A stretch of DNA of 64,000 nt, from the NCBI GenBank assembly GCA_958296235.1, contig OY282457.1:1364501-1428500 (forward strand), read 5' to 3'. This stretch comes from an uncultured Candidatus Binatia bacterium (GTDB lineage: Bacteria > Desulfobacterota > Binatia > Bin18). The number at the start of each line of letters is the position of its first letter. Position 1 is the stretch's first letter. The notes under the pieces were generated by a model. The model saw only the letters and a program-made list of their open reading frames with translations. It made no database searches and was not told where the DNA came from. The position numbers and the translations under genes are program-made. Positions 51,102 through 59,106 of this stretch are shown here, piece by piece.

Positions 51102-51710
51102 ATGGGCGTCTCGACCGAGCAAGCCTGGCAGGCCATGAGCCGGCAACTGCGCGCATTTTTTCGCCGCCGTGTCACGGATGACCAATTGGCGGAAGACCTG
51201 CTCCAAGAGACGTTTGCGCGGGTCCACAACGGACTCGCCTCCCTCCAGGAACAGGAACGGCTGGCAGCCTGGGTCTATCGTATTGCCCAGAACACGCTGA
51301 GGGATTATTTCCGCAAGGGCTTCGTCTCGAAAGAGGTCCTCGCCCCCGACGGTGTCGTGGCGGACGCCATCCCTGAAGAGCACCCTGCGGAAGAGAACTA
51401 TAATGAGGAGATTGCGACCGGCCTGAGGTGCGTCGTCCAACAGTTGCCGCCACGGTATCGTGAGGCAATAGAGCTGGCAGAGCTCCAAGAGCTGACACAA
51501 AGCGAGGTCGGCGCACGCTTGGGCTTGTCCCTGTCCGGGGCCAAGTCTCGTGTCCAACGGGGTCGGGACAAGCTGAAAGATCTGTTACTGGAGTGCTGCC
51601 ATTTTGAGCTTGACCGGCACGGCAATGTGGTCGATTATCAGCCGCGGCAGACGTGTTCCGGCTGCTGCGGAGATTCCCCTACGGAGGCGGACGCTCCGCG
51701 CCCTTCATAG
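51102..51710 (+). CDS. SigZ-like ECF sigma factor with cysteine tail
   Basis: The 202-residue sigma-70 ECF factor. Region 2 has DDQLAEDLLQETFARV and WVYRIAQNTLRDYFR; region 4 has LPPRYREAIELAELQELTQSEVGARLGLSLSGAKSRVQRGRDKL. The tail reads CCHFELDRHGNVVDYQPR then CSGCCGDS, a cysteine-rich extension like that of SigZ. Metal or arsenical binding by the tail is inference. No anti-sigma gene is adjacent. GGAGGAGG 3-10 nt upstream of the ATG at 51102. It overlaps a long hairpin at its 3' end. Confidence 0.88.
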   Translation: MGVSTEQAWQAMSRQLRAFFRRRVTDDQLAEDLLQETFARVHNGLASLQEQERLAAWVYRIAQNTLRDYFRKGFVSKEVLAPDGVVADAIPEEHPAEENYNEEIATGLRCVVQQLPPRYREAIELAELQELTQSEVGARLGLSLSGAKSRVQRGRDKLKDLLLECCHFELDRHGNVVDYQPRQTCSGCCGDSPTEADAPRPS

Positions 51711-51724
51711 AGCGCCCGCCCTCC
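51683..51724 (+). terminator. Long GC-rich hairpin at the end of the sigma-factor gene
   Basis: GGAGGCGGACGCTC at 51683-51696 pairs, with one bulge and one mismatch, with GAGCGCCCGCCCTCC at 51710-51724; the loop has 13 nt. The stop codon lies at the 3' arm. It has no T-run, so it could act in Rho-dependent termination or mRNA stability only. Confidence 0.35.
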
Positions 51725-51821
51725 TCCCCCGCCGACCCTTGCCGGCGCTCCATACGCGCGCCGCTGTGCATTGCATCCTTTTCCAAGACCACATAGTTTT
51801 CAGACAGAGAGGGATGCAGCT

Positions 51822-52256
51822 ATGCCGCATGAAACATTGTTGAAATTCAATTACCCGAACACCCTGCTGCGTGAGTATACGCACTGGGCGGTCTTACTAC
51901 GCCCACAGCAAGTGACGGTCGGTTCGCTGGTGCTGGTGTGTCGCGCGGAAGTTACGAGTATGGCGGAGGTCTCAGCCGAGGCATTTGCCGAGTTGCCGAC
52001 CGTCACGGCTGACCTGGAAGGGACGCTCAAACGGGTCTTCGCCTTTGACAAAATTAACTATCTGTTACTCATGATGGTGGATAAGCACGTCCATTTTCAT
52101 GTGATTCCACGCTACGCCACGCCCCGGACAATAGGCGGCGCTGCATTTCCCGACCGGTCCTGGCCCAAGCCGCCCGATGTCACCCAAGCGTTGGAGCTGA
52201 CCGAGCAACAGTTGACGGAATTATTCCAACTGCTCCAGACGGCGTGGCCGGCCTGA
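51822..52256 (+). CDS. HIT family hydrolase/transferase
   Basis: A 144-residue histidine-triad protein. The catalytic motif is HVHFHVIPRY (His-x-His-x-His, around residue 90). The N-terminal TLLKFNYPNTLLREYTHWAVLLRPQQ binds the nucleotide. HIT proteins cleave nucleoside phosphoramidates or act as adenylyltransferases. GAGGG 9 nt before the ATG. It stands alone on the plus strand, 111 nt after the sigma factor gene. Confidence 0.87.
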   Translation: MPHETLLKFNYPNTLLREYTHWAVLLRPQQVTVGSLVLVCRAEVTSMAEVSAEAFAELPTVTADLEGTLKRVFAFDKINYLLLMMVDKHVHFHVIPRYATPRTIGGAAFPDRSWPKPPDVTQALELTEQQLTELFQLLQTAWPA

Positions 52257-52423
52257 CACGCCTGACGCGGTCAGCCCTGCGGCGCCGAGGCTCACCCTTC
52301 TCCTGGAAAAATACCGGGGTCATGCCCCCGATATGCGGGGAAAAGTCTGCCGTGTAAAAATATCGAAAGAAAGGGCGATAGGGGGGTTGCAAAATCTGCA
52401 CTAACAGCTAGTAAGCTGTAGCT

Positions 52424-52744
52424 ATGATGCATGCTGCTGTAGATGTGATGTTGGTGGATGTGGAAGGTGGCGAGCAGCAGCCCCGCTATTCGTCATACAA
52501 CCCATTCAAAGCGCTCCTCCGTAACGTTTTATCCGATGCCTTTGTGGTACGCGATTTAGTGCGGAAGGGTAACAGTTTGTTTCTCTCTCAGTTTGAGTTG
52601 GACCGGATGTGGTTTTTCTCGGAGGATGAGAGCCCGTTCAGCTTCTTGTGGATCTGTCAGCACCTGGCTCTCGACCCGCGGAAAATCCAAGCCTTGTATT
52701 TCTCTGCTGAGCCGGCGCGGATCCCACGTTGGTGGGCGGCGTAA
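52424..52744 (+). CDS. Uncharacterised protein
   Basis: I recognise no family. The 106-residue product has a short hydrophobic start (MMHAAVDVMLVDV), then YNPFKALLRNVLSDAFVVRDLV, and a C-terminal half with ESPFSFLWICQHLALDPRKI that resembles a short helical zinc- or DNA-binding-like element without clear ligands. It has no signal peptide. TTGCAA lies about 35 nt upstream of the ATG. A nearby dyad (acagct/agctgt) may be an operator. It is short and isolated, so coding status is less certain. Confidence 0.5.
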   Translation: MMHAAVDVMLVDVEGGEQQPRYSSYNPFKALLRNVLSDAFVVRDLVRKGNSLFLSQFELDRMWFFSEDESPFSFLWICQHLALDPRKIQALYFSAEPARIPRWWAA

Positions 52745-52785
52745 GAGCGCGCGTCCTTTTTCCCGGCTCTTGCCGCAGGCCGAGT

Positions 52786-54624
52786 TTATTGCTCAGCCTT
52801 CGCCTTGCGTAAGGCCTCAGTCAAGAGCGGGACGACTTCGGCATAGTCGCCGACAATACCGAGATCCGCGGTTTTGAATATCGGCGCTTTGGCTTTGATG
52901 TTGATGGCCACAATGGTGCCGGCCTTGCGCAGACCGACCATATGCTCGAACGCGCCTCGAATACCAATGGCAAAATACAGCTTTGGCGCGACCGCTCGGC
53001 CGGTGATGCCAACCTGATGTTGCCGGGGGAGCCAGCCCAGGTCCGAAATATCCCGCGTCGAAGCCAGCGGAGCCCCGTCTAACACAGCGGCCAGTTGTTC
53101 TATCACGTGCAGATTCTCCGGCCCGCCAATGCCTTTCCCAACGCCAATAGCGATATCCGCGGCATCCAGGGCCGCGGCTTTGGCCGCGTCGGCCCCCGTG
53201 TGTGACACGAGTTGCACCCGACTGTGGATATCAGCATCAAGCGTCAGTCTTTCAACCCGTACCTGACGGCTGGGGTCGGGCTGAGACTGAGACAACATGC
53301 CGGGGCGGACCGTCGCCATTGCGGGCGTCGTTTTCGACAGAATCGGCGCAACGATATTACCGCCAAAGGCGGGCTTGAGTTGCAGCAAGCGCCCCTGATT
53401 ATCAACTTCCAAATCCACACAATCGCCGGTGAGACCCAGCCCAAGCCGCGCCGCAACCCGCGGGGCCAGGTCGCGGCCCATCGCGGTTGAACCCAACAGC
53501 AGCACCTGTGGCTTGTGGGCTTGAATTGCCCGGCTTAACAGCGCGGCATACAGGTCCGTGTCATAGGAGGCAAGACGGGCATCATCGGCCCGGTAGACCA
53601 CGTCAGCGCCATACTCGGCCAAAGGTGCGATGTGGGCGTCGAGCCCGCCGCCGATCAAGAGCGCGCCCACTTCGCCCCCGTACTGCGCCGACAGCTCAAC
53701 GGCTTTGCCTAAAAGCTCAAGGCTGACCGGCCGGAGCGTACCACCCAAGGTTTCAGCCACAACCCAGACCGCCTTCCCCGGCTCGGGGGCACCTCTTCGT
53801 TTCCCTGTTTCACCCGCCGCGCTGTCATCCGCCCATGTCCCAAACAGCCCGCGGGCTAAGAGTGCCTGGACCAGGCTATCAATCTGTTCAGACATCTCCC
53901 CTTCAAGCACACGATTTTCACGGCTGTCTTCAACCGTTTGGACAGACTCCACCCAGGTCGGCGATCCTGCGGCGCCAAATTGCGAAAGGTCTGATGAGAG
54001 ATCGCCTGCCGTCACCGTCTCCACCGGCTTCTCCTGGGCTGCCTGCCGCTCAGCCTTTCTGGGGAAGCGTTCCGGGGCCAAGTCTTCGGTGACGGAAACC
54101 AACGCCGGCAGGGGGCAGTCAAGGGTGTCAAAACCGCTGTCGGTCTCCCGTTCAACCCGGATAGTCTTGCCGTCGGCGTTGAGCGTTAATGCGGCCACAC
54201 CTGTCACCTGCGGAATATCAAGCAGCTCGGCAATCTCCGGTCCAACCTGACCGGTTTCCGCGTCCGTACTGTGCCGACCACACAGGATGAGGTCATAGCC
54301 TTCCCGCTCGCACGCCAGGGCTAAAGCGCGAGCGGTCGCCAGCGTATCTGCCCCGGCAAAGACCCGGTCCGTCAGGTGCACGGCCCGGTCCGCTCCCAGG
54401 GCTAAACAATGCCGGAGGGCCTCCTCTGCTTGTGGCGGCCCCATAGTGAGCGCGACCACTTCGCCGCCGTGTTCGTCACGCAGCTCAAGCGCTTTCAATA
54501 ATCCACGCACGTCAAACGAACTGACCTCAGACGGTACGCCCTCACGCTGGAGGGTTTTTGTTTCCGGGTCGAGCTGCATGGCTGAAACCACGGGAACTTG
54601 CTTCACCAACACAATACTCTTCAT
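52786..54624 (-). CDS. Fused electron transfer flavoprotein, beta-alpha
   Basis: The 612-residue fusion of ETF beta (about 1-230) and ETF alpha (about 285-612), normally two genes (etfB, etfA). The beta part has SIVLVKQVPVV and LCGRHSTDAETGQVGPEIAELL; the alpha part has VVYRADDARLASYDTDLYAALL, GLGLTGDCVDLEVD and the FAD motif GRAVAPKLYFAIGIRGAFEH and AKAPIFKTADLGIVGDY. It accepts electrons from acyl-CoA dehydrogenases. The linker of about 50 residues is charged. The ATG at 54624 matches ETF beta's start; a second in-frame start 39 nt earlier is not needed. Confidence 0.93.
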   Translation of the reverse strand: MKSIVLVKQVPVVSAMQLDPETKTLQREGVPSEVSSFDVRGLLKALELRDEHGGEVVALTMGPPQAEEALRHCLALGADRAVHLTDRVFAGADTLATARALALACEREGYDLILCGRHSTDAETGQVGPEIAELLDIPQVTGVAALTLNADGKTIRVERETDSGFDTLDCPLPALVSVTEDLAPERFPRKAERQAAQEKPVETVTAGDLSSDLSQFGAAGSPTWVESVQTVEDSRENRVLEGEMSEQIDSLVQALLARGLFGTWADDSAAGETGKRRGAPEPGKAVWVVAETLGGTLRPVSLELLGKAVELSAQYGGEVGALLIGGGLDAHIAPLAEYGADVVYRADDARLASYDTDLYAALLSRAIQAHKPQVLLLGSTAMGRDLAPRVAARLGLGLTGDCVDLEVDNQGRLLQLKPAFGGNIVAPILSKTTPAMATVRPGMLSQSQPDPSRQVRVERLTLDADIHSRVQLVSHTGADAAKAAALDAADIAIGVGKGIGGPENLHVIEQLAAVLDGAPLASTRDISDLGWLPRQHQVGITGRAVAPKLYFAIGIRGAFEHMVGLRKAGTIVAINIKAKAPIFKTADLGIVGDYAEVVPLLTEALRKAKAEQ

Positions 54625-54833
54625 AGACACGCCCACTCCCTGGCTCAAAGCGGTGCGCAGCAACCTATCTTGCTTGTCCGCACAGCGTCAACCAAGCAGG
54701 CGCAACGGGGTCCGAATCGTAGCTTCTATATCGATGAGTTTGTTACCCAGGTAAGAGGGTACGCGCCCGTTTCGGACAGTCGTAATTGAAGGATTGAGGG
54801 CGGATTTCGAGAACGGGGTTGAACACTTGCGTC

Positions 54834-54865
54834 TCAACGCCTATTACCGCTCGGCTTGGCGTTGA
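54834..54865. repeat. 8-bp inverted repeat between EtfBA and ParA genes
   Basis: TCAACGCC at 54834-54841 pairs with GGCGTTGA at 54858-54865 around a 16-nt loop. It spans the ParA stop codon (54844-54846). As a terminator for ParA it lacks a T-run; a regulatory role is equally possible. Confidence 0.4.
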
Positions 54866-55887
54866 ATTGTTCGACGATGGATCGGGTGACGGCCTCGCTT
54901 TCCCTCGGCACGGTCAATTCCATATATGATCTTCTGGGCGAGAAAACGAAAATCACGGTAACAATCTCCGACCGCTTTCATGCGCGCACCGAAAGCGCCA
55001 TCCGCTGGTTTCAGCAGGAACATGGGCTTGTTCGCTTCCTGTGCCAGGGGCATGAGCGAGCGATAGTCTTTCAGCTGCGCGAGTAGATGCTCGTCACTTT
55101 CAAGCGGCGGCGCGGGATCATTCTGCTTCAGAACGGCCCGCCGATATTCCGCTGGTATCTTTTTAATCCATCTTTGAAATGCCTGCACCGGACGGTCCAA
55201 CCTGACAGAGTGGCGCATGACGATATAGCCGAGTGGCTGCATAGCACCGGAGGGTAAATCGATGTCCAGGTCTTCTGGCTTTTCCTCAATGCGTTTTTCC
55301 CACGCCTTCCTCCAATCCCTCAATGTTGGCCCGACGTTTCCCAAACCGTGCAGCGAGAACAAATCGGGCGCAAGCGGAATGACCACATAGTCGCAGGCTA
55401 TTAACGCCGCCCGGTTAATCGCTCCGAGATTCGGCCCGACATCTATCAGTGCCAAGTCGGCTTTGAACGTCTCGTTTGCGCCGTTTACTAAACGTGCGAA
55501 GACGGTCGTCACGCGAAAGGCTCTTTCTTCCCCGTCCAGACATTTCGACCACCGCTCCGATAGCTCTCCCTCACGATTAGAAAGGGCGAGGTTGCCGACC
55601 AACAGGCCGATCCGTTCTCCGATTTTTTCGATATGCGGGTGTGCGGCGATGTCTCCTGTTCCCCTGAAAAGTGGAGCCATATCACCGTCTACGGTCTTCC
55701 TGTTGGCTTCCTCCCACAATTGCTCAAGCCTGCCTTCGTTCAGAAACATCCCACTCAGATTAGCCTGCGGGTCAAAGTCGGCGACGACGACGCGATAGTT
55801 CAGTTCACTGAACATCCAGGCGAGGTGGTAGACCAGGGAAGTTTTTCCCACACCGCCTTTATTATTGAAAAACGCGACCGTTTTCAT
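54844..55887 (-). CDS. ParA-like ATPase (MinD/ParA superfamily)
   Basis: The 347-residue ATPase. The deviant Walker A is FNNKGGVGKTSLVYHLAWMF (residues 7-26), then VVADFDPQANLSGMFLNE, the ALIDVGPNLGAINRAALIACDYVVIPLAPDLFSLHGL switch region and a C-terminal helical extension of 100 residues ending in a basic stretch. Chromosomal ParA normally pairs with ParB. Here no ParB or parS is visible; instead it overlaps by 4 nt with the AlbA_2/HATPase gene, so the two probably work together. It lies downstream in the minus-strand pair. Confidence 0.88.
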   Translation of the reverse strand: MKTVAFFNNKGGVGKTSLVYHLAWMFSELNYRVVVADFDPQANLSGMFLNEGRLEQLWEEANRKTVDGDMAPLFRGTGDIAAHPHIEKIGERIGLLVGNLALSNREGELSERWSKCLDGEERAFRVTTVFARLVNGANETFKADLALIDVGPNLGAINRAALIACDYVVIPLAPDLFSLHGLGNVGPTLRDWRKAWEKRIEEKPEDLDIDLPSGAMQPLGYIVMRHSVRLDRPVQAFQRWIKKIPAEYRRAVLKQNDPAPPLESDEHLLAQLKDYRSLMPLAQEANKPMFLLKPADGAFGARMKAVGDCYRDFRFLAQKIIYGIDRAEGKRGRHPIHRRTIQRQAER

Positions 55888-57074
55888 GCTTTCTTCCGTA
55901 TTCTCACAAAAACGAGCGTCTCCTGAATATCGAACTCGGGAAGAGGGTTGCCGTTCGCGACCAATGCCCGCCGCGCTGTTGGGATGCCGAGGCCGAAACG
56001 CTGCATGAATCCCATATTTTTCATTGCCTCGGCAATGGTCGGATTGCGGTAGGCGGTGACATCCGGCTTCCCGAAGTTCTCTTTTGTTACCACCCCATAC
56101 ACCGAGCCAGGGTTACTGATTTCTATGTTGTCCGCGAACCACGTGACCCGCACGGGGGTAGTCGAATTTTCGTAGTTCCTGTGAATGACCGCATTGCGGG
56201 TGAGTTCGCGTAGCGCCTCAAAGGGATAGTCCGGCTCCTCAACATGCCTCTCCCCTTGGGTATGCAGGGCGGTTGCTATGTTCAGTTTCAGTAGACGGTC
56301 CACTTCGCGCAGTTGATCTGACAGGGGACCGGAGAGCTCAGCCTGGTCAAGAATATCGTCCGTAACCTCGTTTCCGGCATGCCGAACAAACTGAATATAC
56401 GCGCCCGGAAACCAATAGCGTAGGTCTTTTCCCAGCATGAGTATTGCCGTCACCGTCGGCATACCGTCCCGCGTCGTCAGACGTAACGCCCGCATTTGTT
56501 CTTCCAAGCTGCGGTTATTTTCTTCCAGTACCTCCGGCGAGACGGCAGCGGGGAGATATTCGTTTTCAAACCGCCATCTGTCCAAATCGTCTTCTACGGA
56601 CGAACCGTGCACGCCTTGGGCATCATAGGGCAGATTGCCCCAGCGTCTTTTCTCGGTCAGGCGGCGTTCTTCCTCAGCGGTGGCTTGGGCACGTCTTGGC
56701 CCGACGCGAATCCAACATCGGCCATCGACTTTGACCGGCGGGTTATCCGAAGGCTCTACTTGTATCACAGCGACGGCGCAGTCGTTCAGCCTTCGTTTTC
56801 CAACCTCCATACTCGGAAACGGAAGTATCTTGCCGTCAGTTTTCAACCCGCCGAGTGTCTGTAACAATCCGTCGTCAATCGTTAAGTCAGCACAACTGCC
56901 ATCGTCCGTTATGCCGATAAAGATGAAGCCGGGCTTCTGGTGAGCGGGTAGATCGTTGGCAAAGGCGCATATTGCTTTTCGGAATTTGTCCAGATCATTG
57001 GTCGATTCGGTAAATTCCACACGGTCGCTTTCGCCGTTATTGAGGACGCAGGTCAGTTCATCATCAGTAAGCAT
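55884..57074 (-). CDS. Schlafen AlbA_2 domain protein with HATPase-like C-terminus
   Basis: The 396-residue protein. The N-terminal AlbA_2 domain has ESDRVEFTESTNDLDKFRKAICAFANDLP, GFIFIGITDDG and VEPSDNPPVKVDGRCWIRVGPR (usual E-F-K has T in place of the lysine). The C-terminal half resembles RecG-like HATPase_c_4: FEALRELTRNAVIHRNYEN, IEISNPGSVYGVV, MGFMQRFGLGIPTARRAL. A DNA- or RNA-binding ATPase is likely; such genes are common in accessory islands. Its stop overlaps the ParA start (ATGA). Confidence 0.83.
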   Translation of the reverse strand: MLTDDELTCVLNNGESDRVEFTESTNDLDKFRKAICAFANDLPAHQKPGFIFIGITDDGSCADLTIDDGLLQTLGGLKTDGKILPFPSMEVGKRRLNDCAVAVIQVEPSDNPPVKVDGRCWIRVGPRRAQATAEEERRLTEKRRWGNLPYDAQGVHGSSVEDDLDRWRFENEYLPAAVSPEVLEENNRSLEEQMRALRLTTRDGMPTVTAILMLGKDLRYWFPGAYIQFVRHAGNEVTDDILDQAELSGPLSDQLREVDRLLKLNIATALHTQGERHVEEPDYPFEALRELTRNAVIHRNYENSTTPVRVTWFADNIEISNPGSVYGVVTKENFGKPDVTAYRNPTIAEAMKNMGFMQRFGLGIPTARRALVANGNPLPEFDIQETLVFVRIRKKA

Positions 57075-57186
57075 ATCCTGACTCTGATTCTGGATGTTAG
57101 TCCGAAGGCATCCAAAGACTTACTGTTCATTGCCCTGTATAGCGCCACCTTTTTTCTTGCCTTCGGAAGGCGAAACAAAGCCCAGC

Positions 57187-57636
57187 TTACGCCCCCCGTC
57201 CAGGTGTATATTCGTCCGCCGACAGGCTGTAGTAGGTAAGGATCTTGCGCTCCTTAAACCACCAGCGGCCGGCGTCTTTGATGAATTTGTCATCATAGCG
57301 GCCAAAGACAATCATGGGCTTATTCGTCGCCTTTGTGATGGCGTCGGCATCCAGATAGCAGGTTGAGGTGGCTTCGTTGCCCGATACTTCAATCACCGGC
57401 GATTCGATTTTGTGGCGCAGAAAACGCACGCCGTTCCGCAGCGTATTGTCGTAGTTGGCATACCAGCCTTTCACCGCGTCGCGGCCCTCATAGCGTTTGT
57501 CGCTCTCGTACGCCGGCAACAGCACCGCGTCTGGGTGAAACAGGTCGGCGATCTCGTCTACCGTGCCACGGTCTACCACATGGCAGTATTTGTGGAGCAC
57601 TTGCTGAATGGCAATAATATCGTCTGCGTGTGACAT
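57187..57636 (-). CDS. SnoaL-like (NTF2-fold) protein
   Basis: A 149-residue protein with DDIIAIQQVLHKYCHVVDRGT, LFHPDAVLLPAY and RYDDKFIKDAGRWWFKERKILT, the NTF2-like layout of SnoaL polyketide cyclases and scytalone dehydratase-like enzymes. Paralogous in plan to the protein at 7337-7795. It is the fourth gene of the operon that starts with epoxide hydrolase. GGAGGAC lies about 10 nt before the ATG. Confidence 0.83.
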   Translation of the reverse strand: MSHADDIIAIQQVLHKYCHVVDRGTVDEIADLFHPDAVLLPAYESDKRYEGRDAVKGWYANYDNTLRNGVRFLRHKIESPVIEVSGNEATSTCYLDADAITKATNKPMIVFGRYDDKFIKDAGRWWFKERKILTYYSLSADEYTPGRGA

Positions 57637-57663
57637 ACTCGGTCCTCCTGAGTGGTTGAGCGT

Positions 57664-58521
57664 TTATTCTCCCCGTCCACGTATCCGCAGTAATTCATTA
57701 ATCGTCAGGTCGATGTTTTCATCTCGCAACAGCGGCGCAGCCACGCGCTTCCGCCGGACTGCCTCAAGGCTGATGTCCGCGGTGACAAAATCTTCCTCGT
57801 AATAGCCTCCCTTGGCAATACACTGCCCAAAAGGATCAATCACCTCTGAGCCGCCCCAGAATCCCACCCCGTCTTCAAAGCCAACGCGATTGGCATAGAT
57901 CACAAACACCCCGAAGGTTTCGGCATAGGCGCGATTCATCGCCTCCCAATAGCGCGCGTTCTCGTCTTGTTGTCTCTGGTCAGCAATACCGCGCAACGGA
58001 CTGGACGACGGACAGATAAGCGTCAGGGCTTGATCAAGGGCCGCAATATACACCGTAGACGGATGCCACATATCTTCGCACACCAGGGTTGCCACGCGAC
58101 CATACGGGGTGTCAAAGGCGCGCACCCTATCCCCTCGCGCGAAATAGCGCTGCTCGTCAAACATGCCATAGGTTGGCAGATAGACCTTGCGATGAATGTG
58201 TTGGATGTCGCCCTGACTGAGATACACGGCTGAGTTGTAAAAGCAAAAGTCGGCGCTCTCTTCGACCAGCCCAGCCACGCAGGACACAGATTTGCTCAGC
58301 GCCTTCAGTCGGGTGAACTCAGGCGCGTCTTGACGCAGGGCGACCGTCGCAACCATGTCCCGCAGGTGATAGCCGGTCAAACTCAACTCGGGAAAGATGA
58401 GTAACTCAACATTTTCATTTTTGGCGCGGGCAATGGCCTGTTCGTAGAGGGCCAGGTTTGCGGCAACATCTCCCAGGCGCGGGCTGAGCTGGGCAATGCC
58501 GATTTTGAAGTGCGTGTTCAC
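57664..58521 (-). CDS. Carbon-nitrogen hydrolase (nitrilase superfamily)
   Basis: The 285-residue hydrolase has an intact Glu-Lys-Cys triad: LLIFPELSLTGYHLRD, IHRKVYLPTYGMFDE and ATLVCEDMWHPS, so it is an amidase of the NAD synthetase-glutaminase/omega-amidase-like type. The GTG at 58521 is taken as start because FKIGIAQLSPRLGD must begin near residue 4; it overlaps coxG by about 13 nt. A TTG 36 nt upstream is the alternative. Its substrate is not deducible. Confidence 0.87.
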   Translation of the reverse strand: MNTHFKIGIAQLSPRLGDVAANLALYEQAIARAKNENVELLIFPELSLTGYHLRDMVATVALRQDAPEFTRLKALSKSVSCVAGLVEESADFCFYNSAVYLSQGDIQHIHRKVYLPTYGMFDEQRYFARGDRVRAFDTPYGRVATLVCEDMWHPSTVYIAALDQALTLICPSSSPLRGIADQRQQDENARYWEAMNRAYAETFGVFVIYANRVGFEDGVGFWGGSEVIDPFGQCIAKGGYYEEDFVTADISLEAVRRKRVAAPLLRDENIDLTINELLRIRGRGE

Positions 58522-58534
58522 AGTGCTGCGGTGG

Positions 58535-59068
58535 TTACGAGGCGCTGCCTTTTCCAAACAGGCTGTTCAGCCATCTGACAAAGGCGCGCCAAAGATTCAC
58601 CAGCGTCCCGTGTTTGACCTCTTCATCCGGCGCGGCTTGGATCTCGGCTTCCAGGGCCGTGAAGAACTGACCGATCAGCATCTTGGCCGCACCGTCCACC
58701 ATGCGTTGTCCAACGCTGGCCAGCAGCCCGCCGATCTGGACATCGCCGCGGTAGGTCAAGATGGTCTGGCCGTTTTGCTCGACTAAATCAATCGTGCCCG
58801 ACCCCTTGAGAAAACCCTGCCTGCCCTTCCCATCAAGGTTGAGCTTGTAATGGGCTGGCGGCTGGATCTCCTCCATCCTGACCGTGCCGTTGTAGACCCC
58901 TTTGACCGCGGCCACGCCAACCTTGATCTCCCCGCGGTATTCATTCTCACCGCTCTCTTGCAGACTCTCACAGCCGGGCATGCACTTGGCGAGCTGGTCC
59001 GGGTCGGTCAGGAATCTCCAGACCTTCTGTTGGGGGGCTGGAATGGTTCGCGTGCCTTTGAGTTTCAT
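58535..59068 (-). CDS. CoxG-like SRPBCC protein
   Basis: The 177-residue START-like protein. MKLKGTRTIPAPQQKVWRFLTDPDQLAKCMPGCESL and YRGEIKVGVAAVKGVYNGTV are the CoxG signature, then GSGTIDLVEQNGQTILTYRGDVQIGGLLASVGQRM. CoxG helps recruit CO dehydrogenase-type molybdenum enzymes to the membrane in Oligotropha; here no coxLMS genes are near. The C-terminus has an amphipathic helix (WRAFVRWLNSLFGKG). It lies 38 nt after the epoxide hydrolase gene. Confidence 0.87.
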   Translation of the reverse strand: MKLKGTRTIPAPQQKVWRFLTDPDQLAKCMPGCESLQESGENEYRGEIKVGVAAVKGVYNGTVRMEEIQPPAHYKLNLDGKGRQGFLKGSGTIDLVEQNGQTILTYRGDVQIGGLLASVGQRMVDGAAKMLIGQFFTALEAEIQAAPDEEVKHGTLVNLWRAFVRWLNSLFGKGSAS

Positions 59069-59106
59069 AGTTGGTGTCCTGTGCGCGCAGCCCCACTCCT
59101 GACAGA

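Noticed and set aside
57150..57166. GCCTT/AAGGC hairpin near the AlbA_2 upstream region
   Set aside because: Short stem without a T-run on the right side for either strand; not a terminator.
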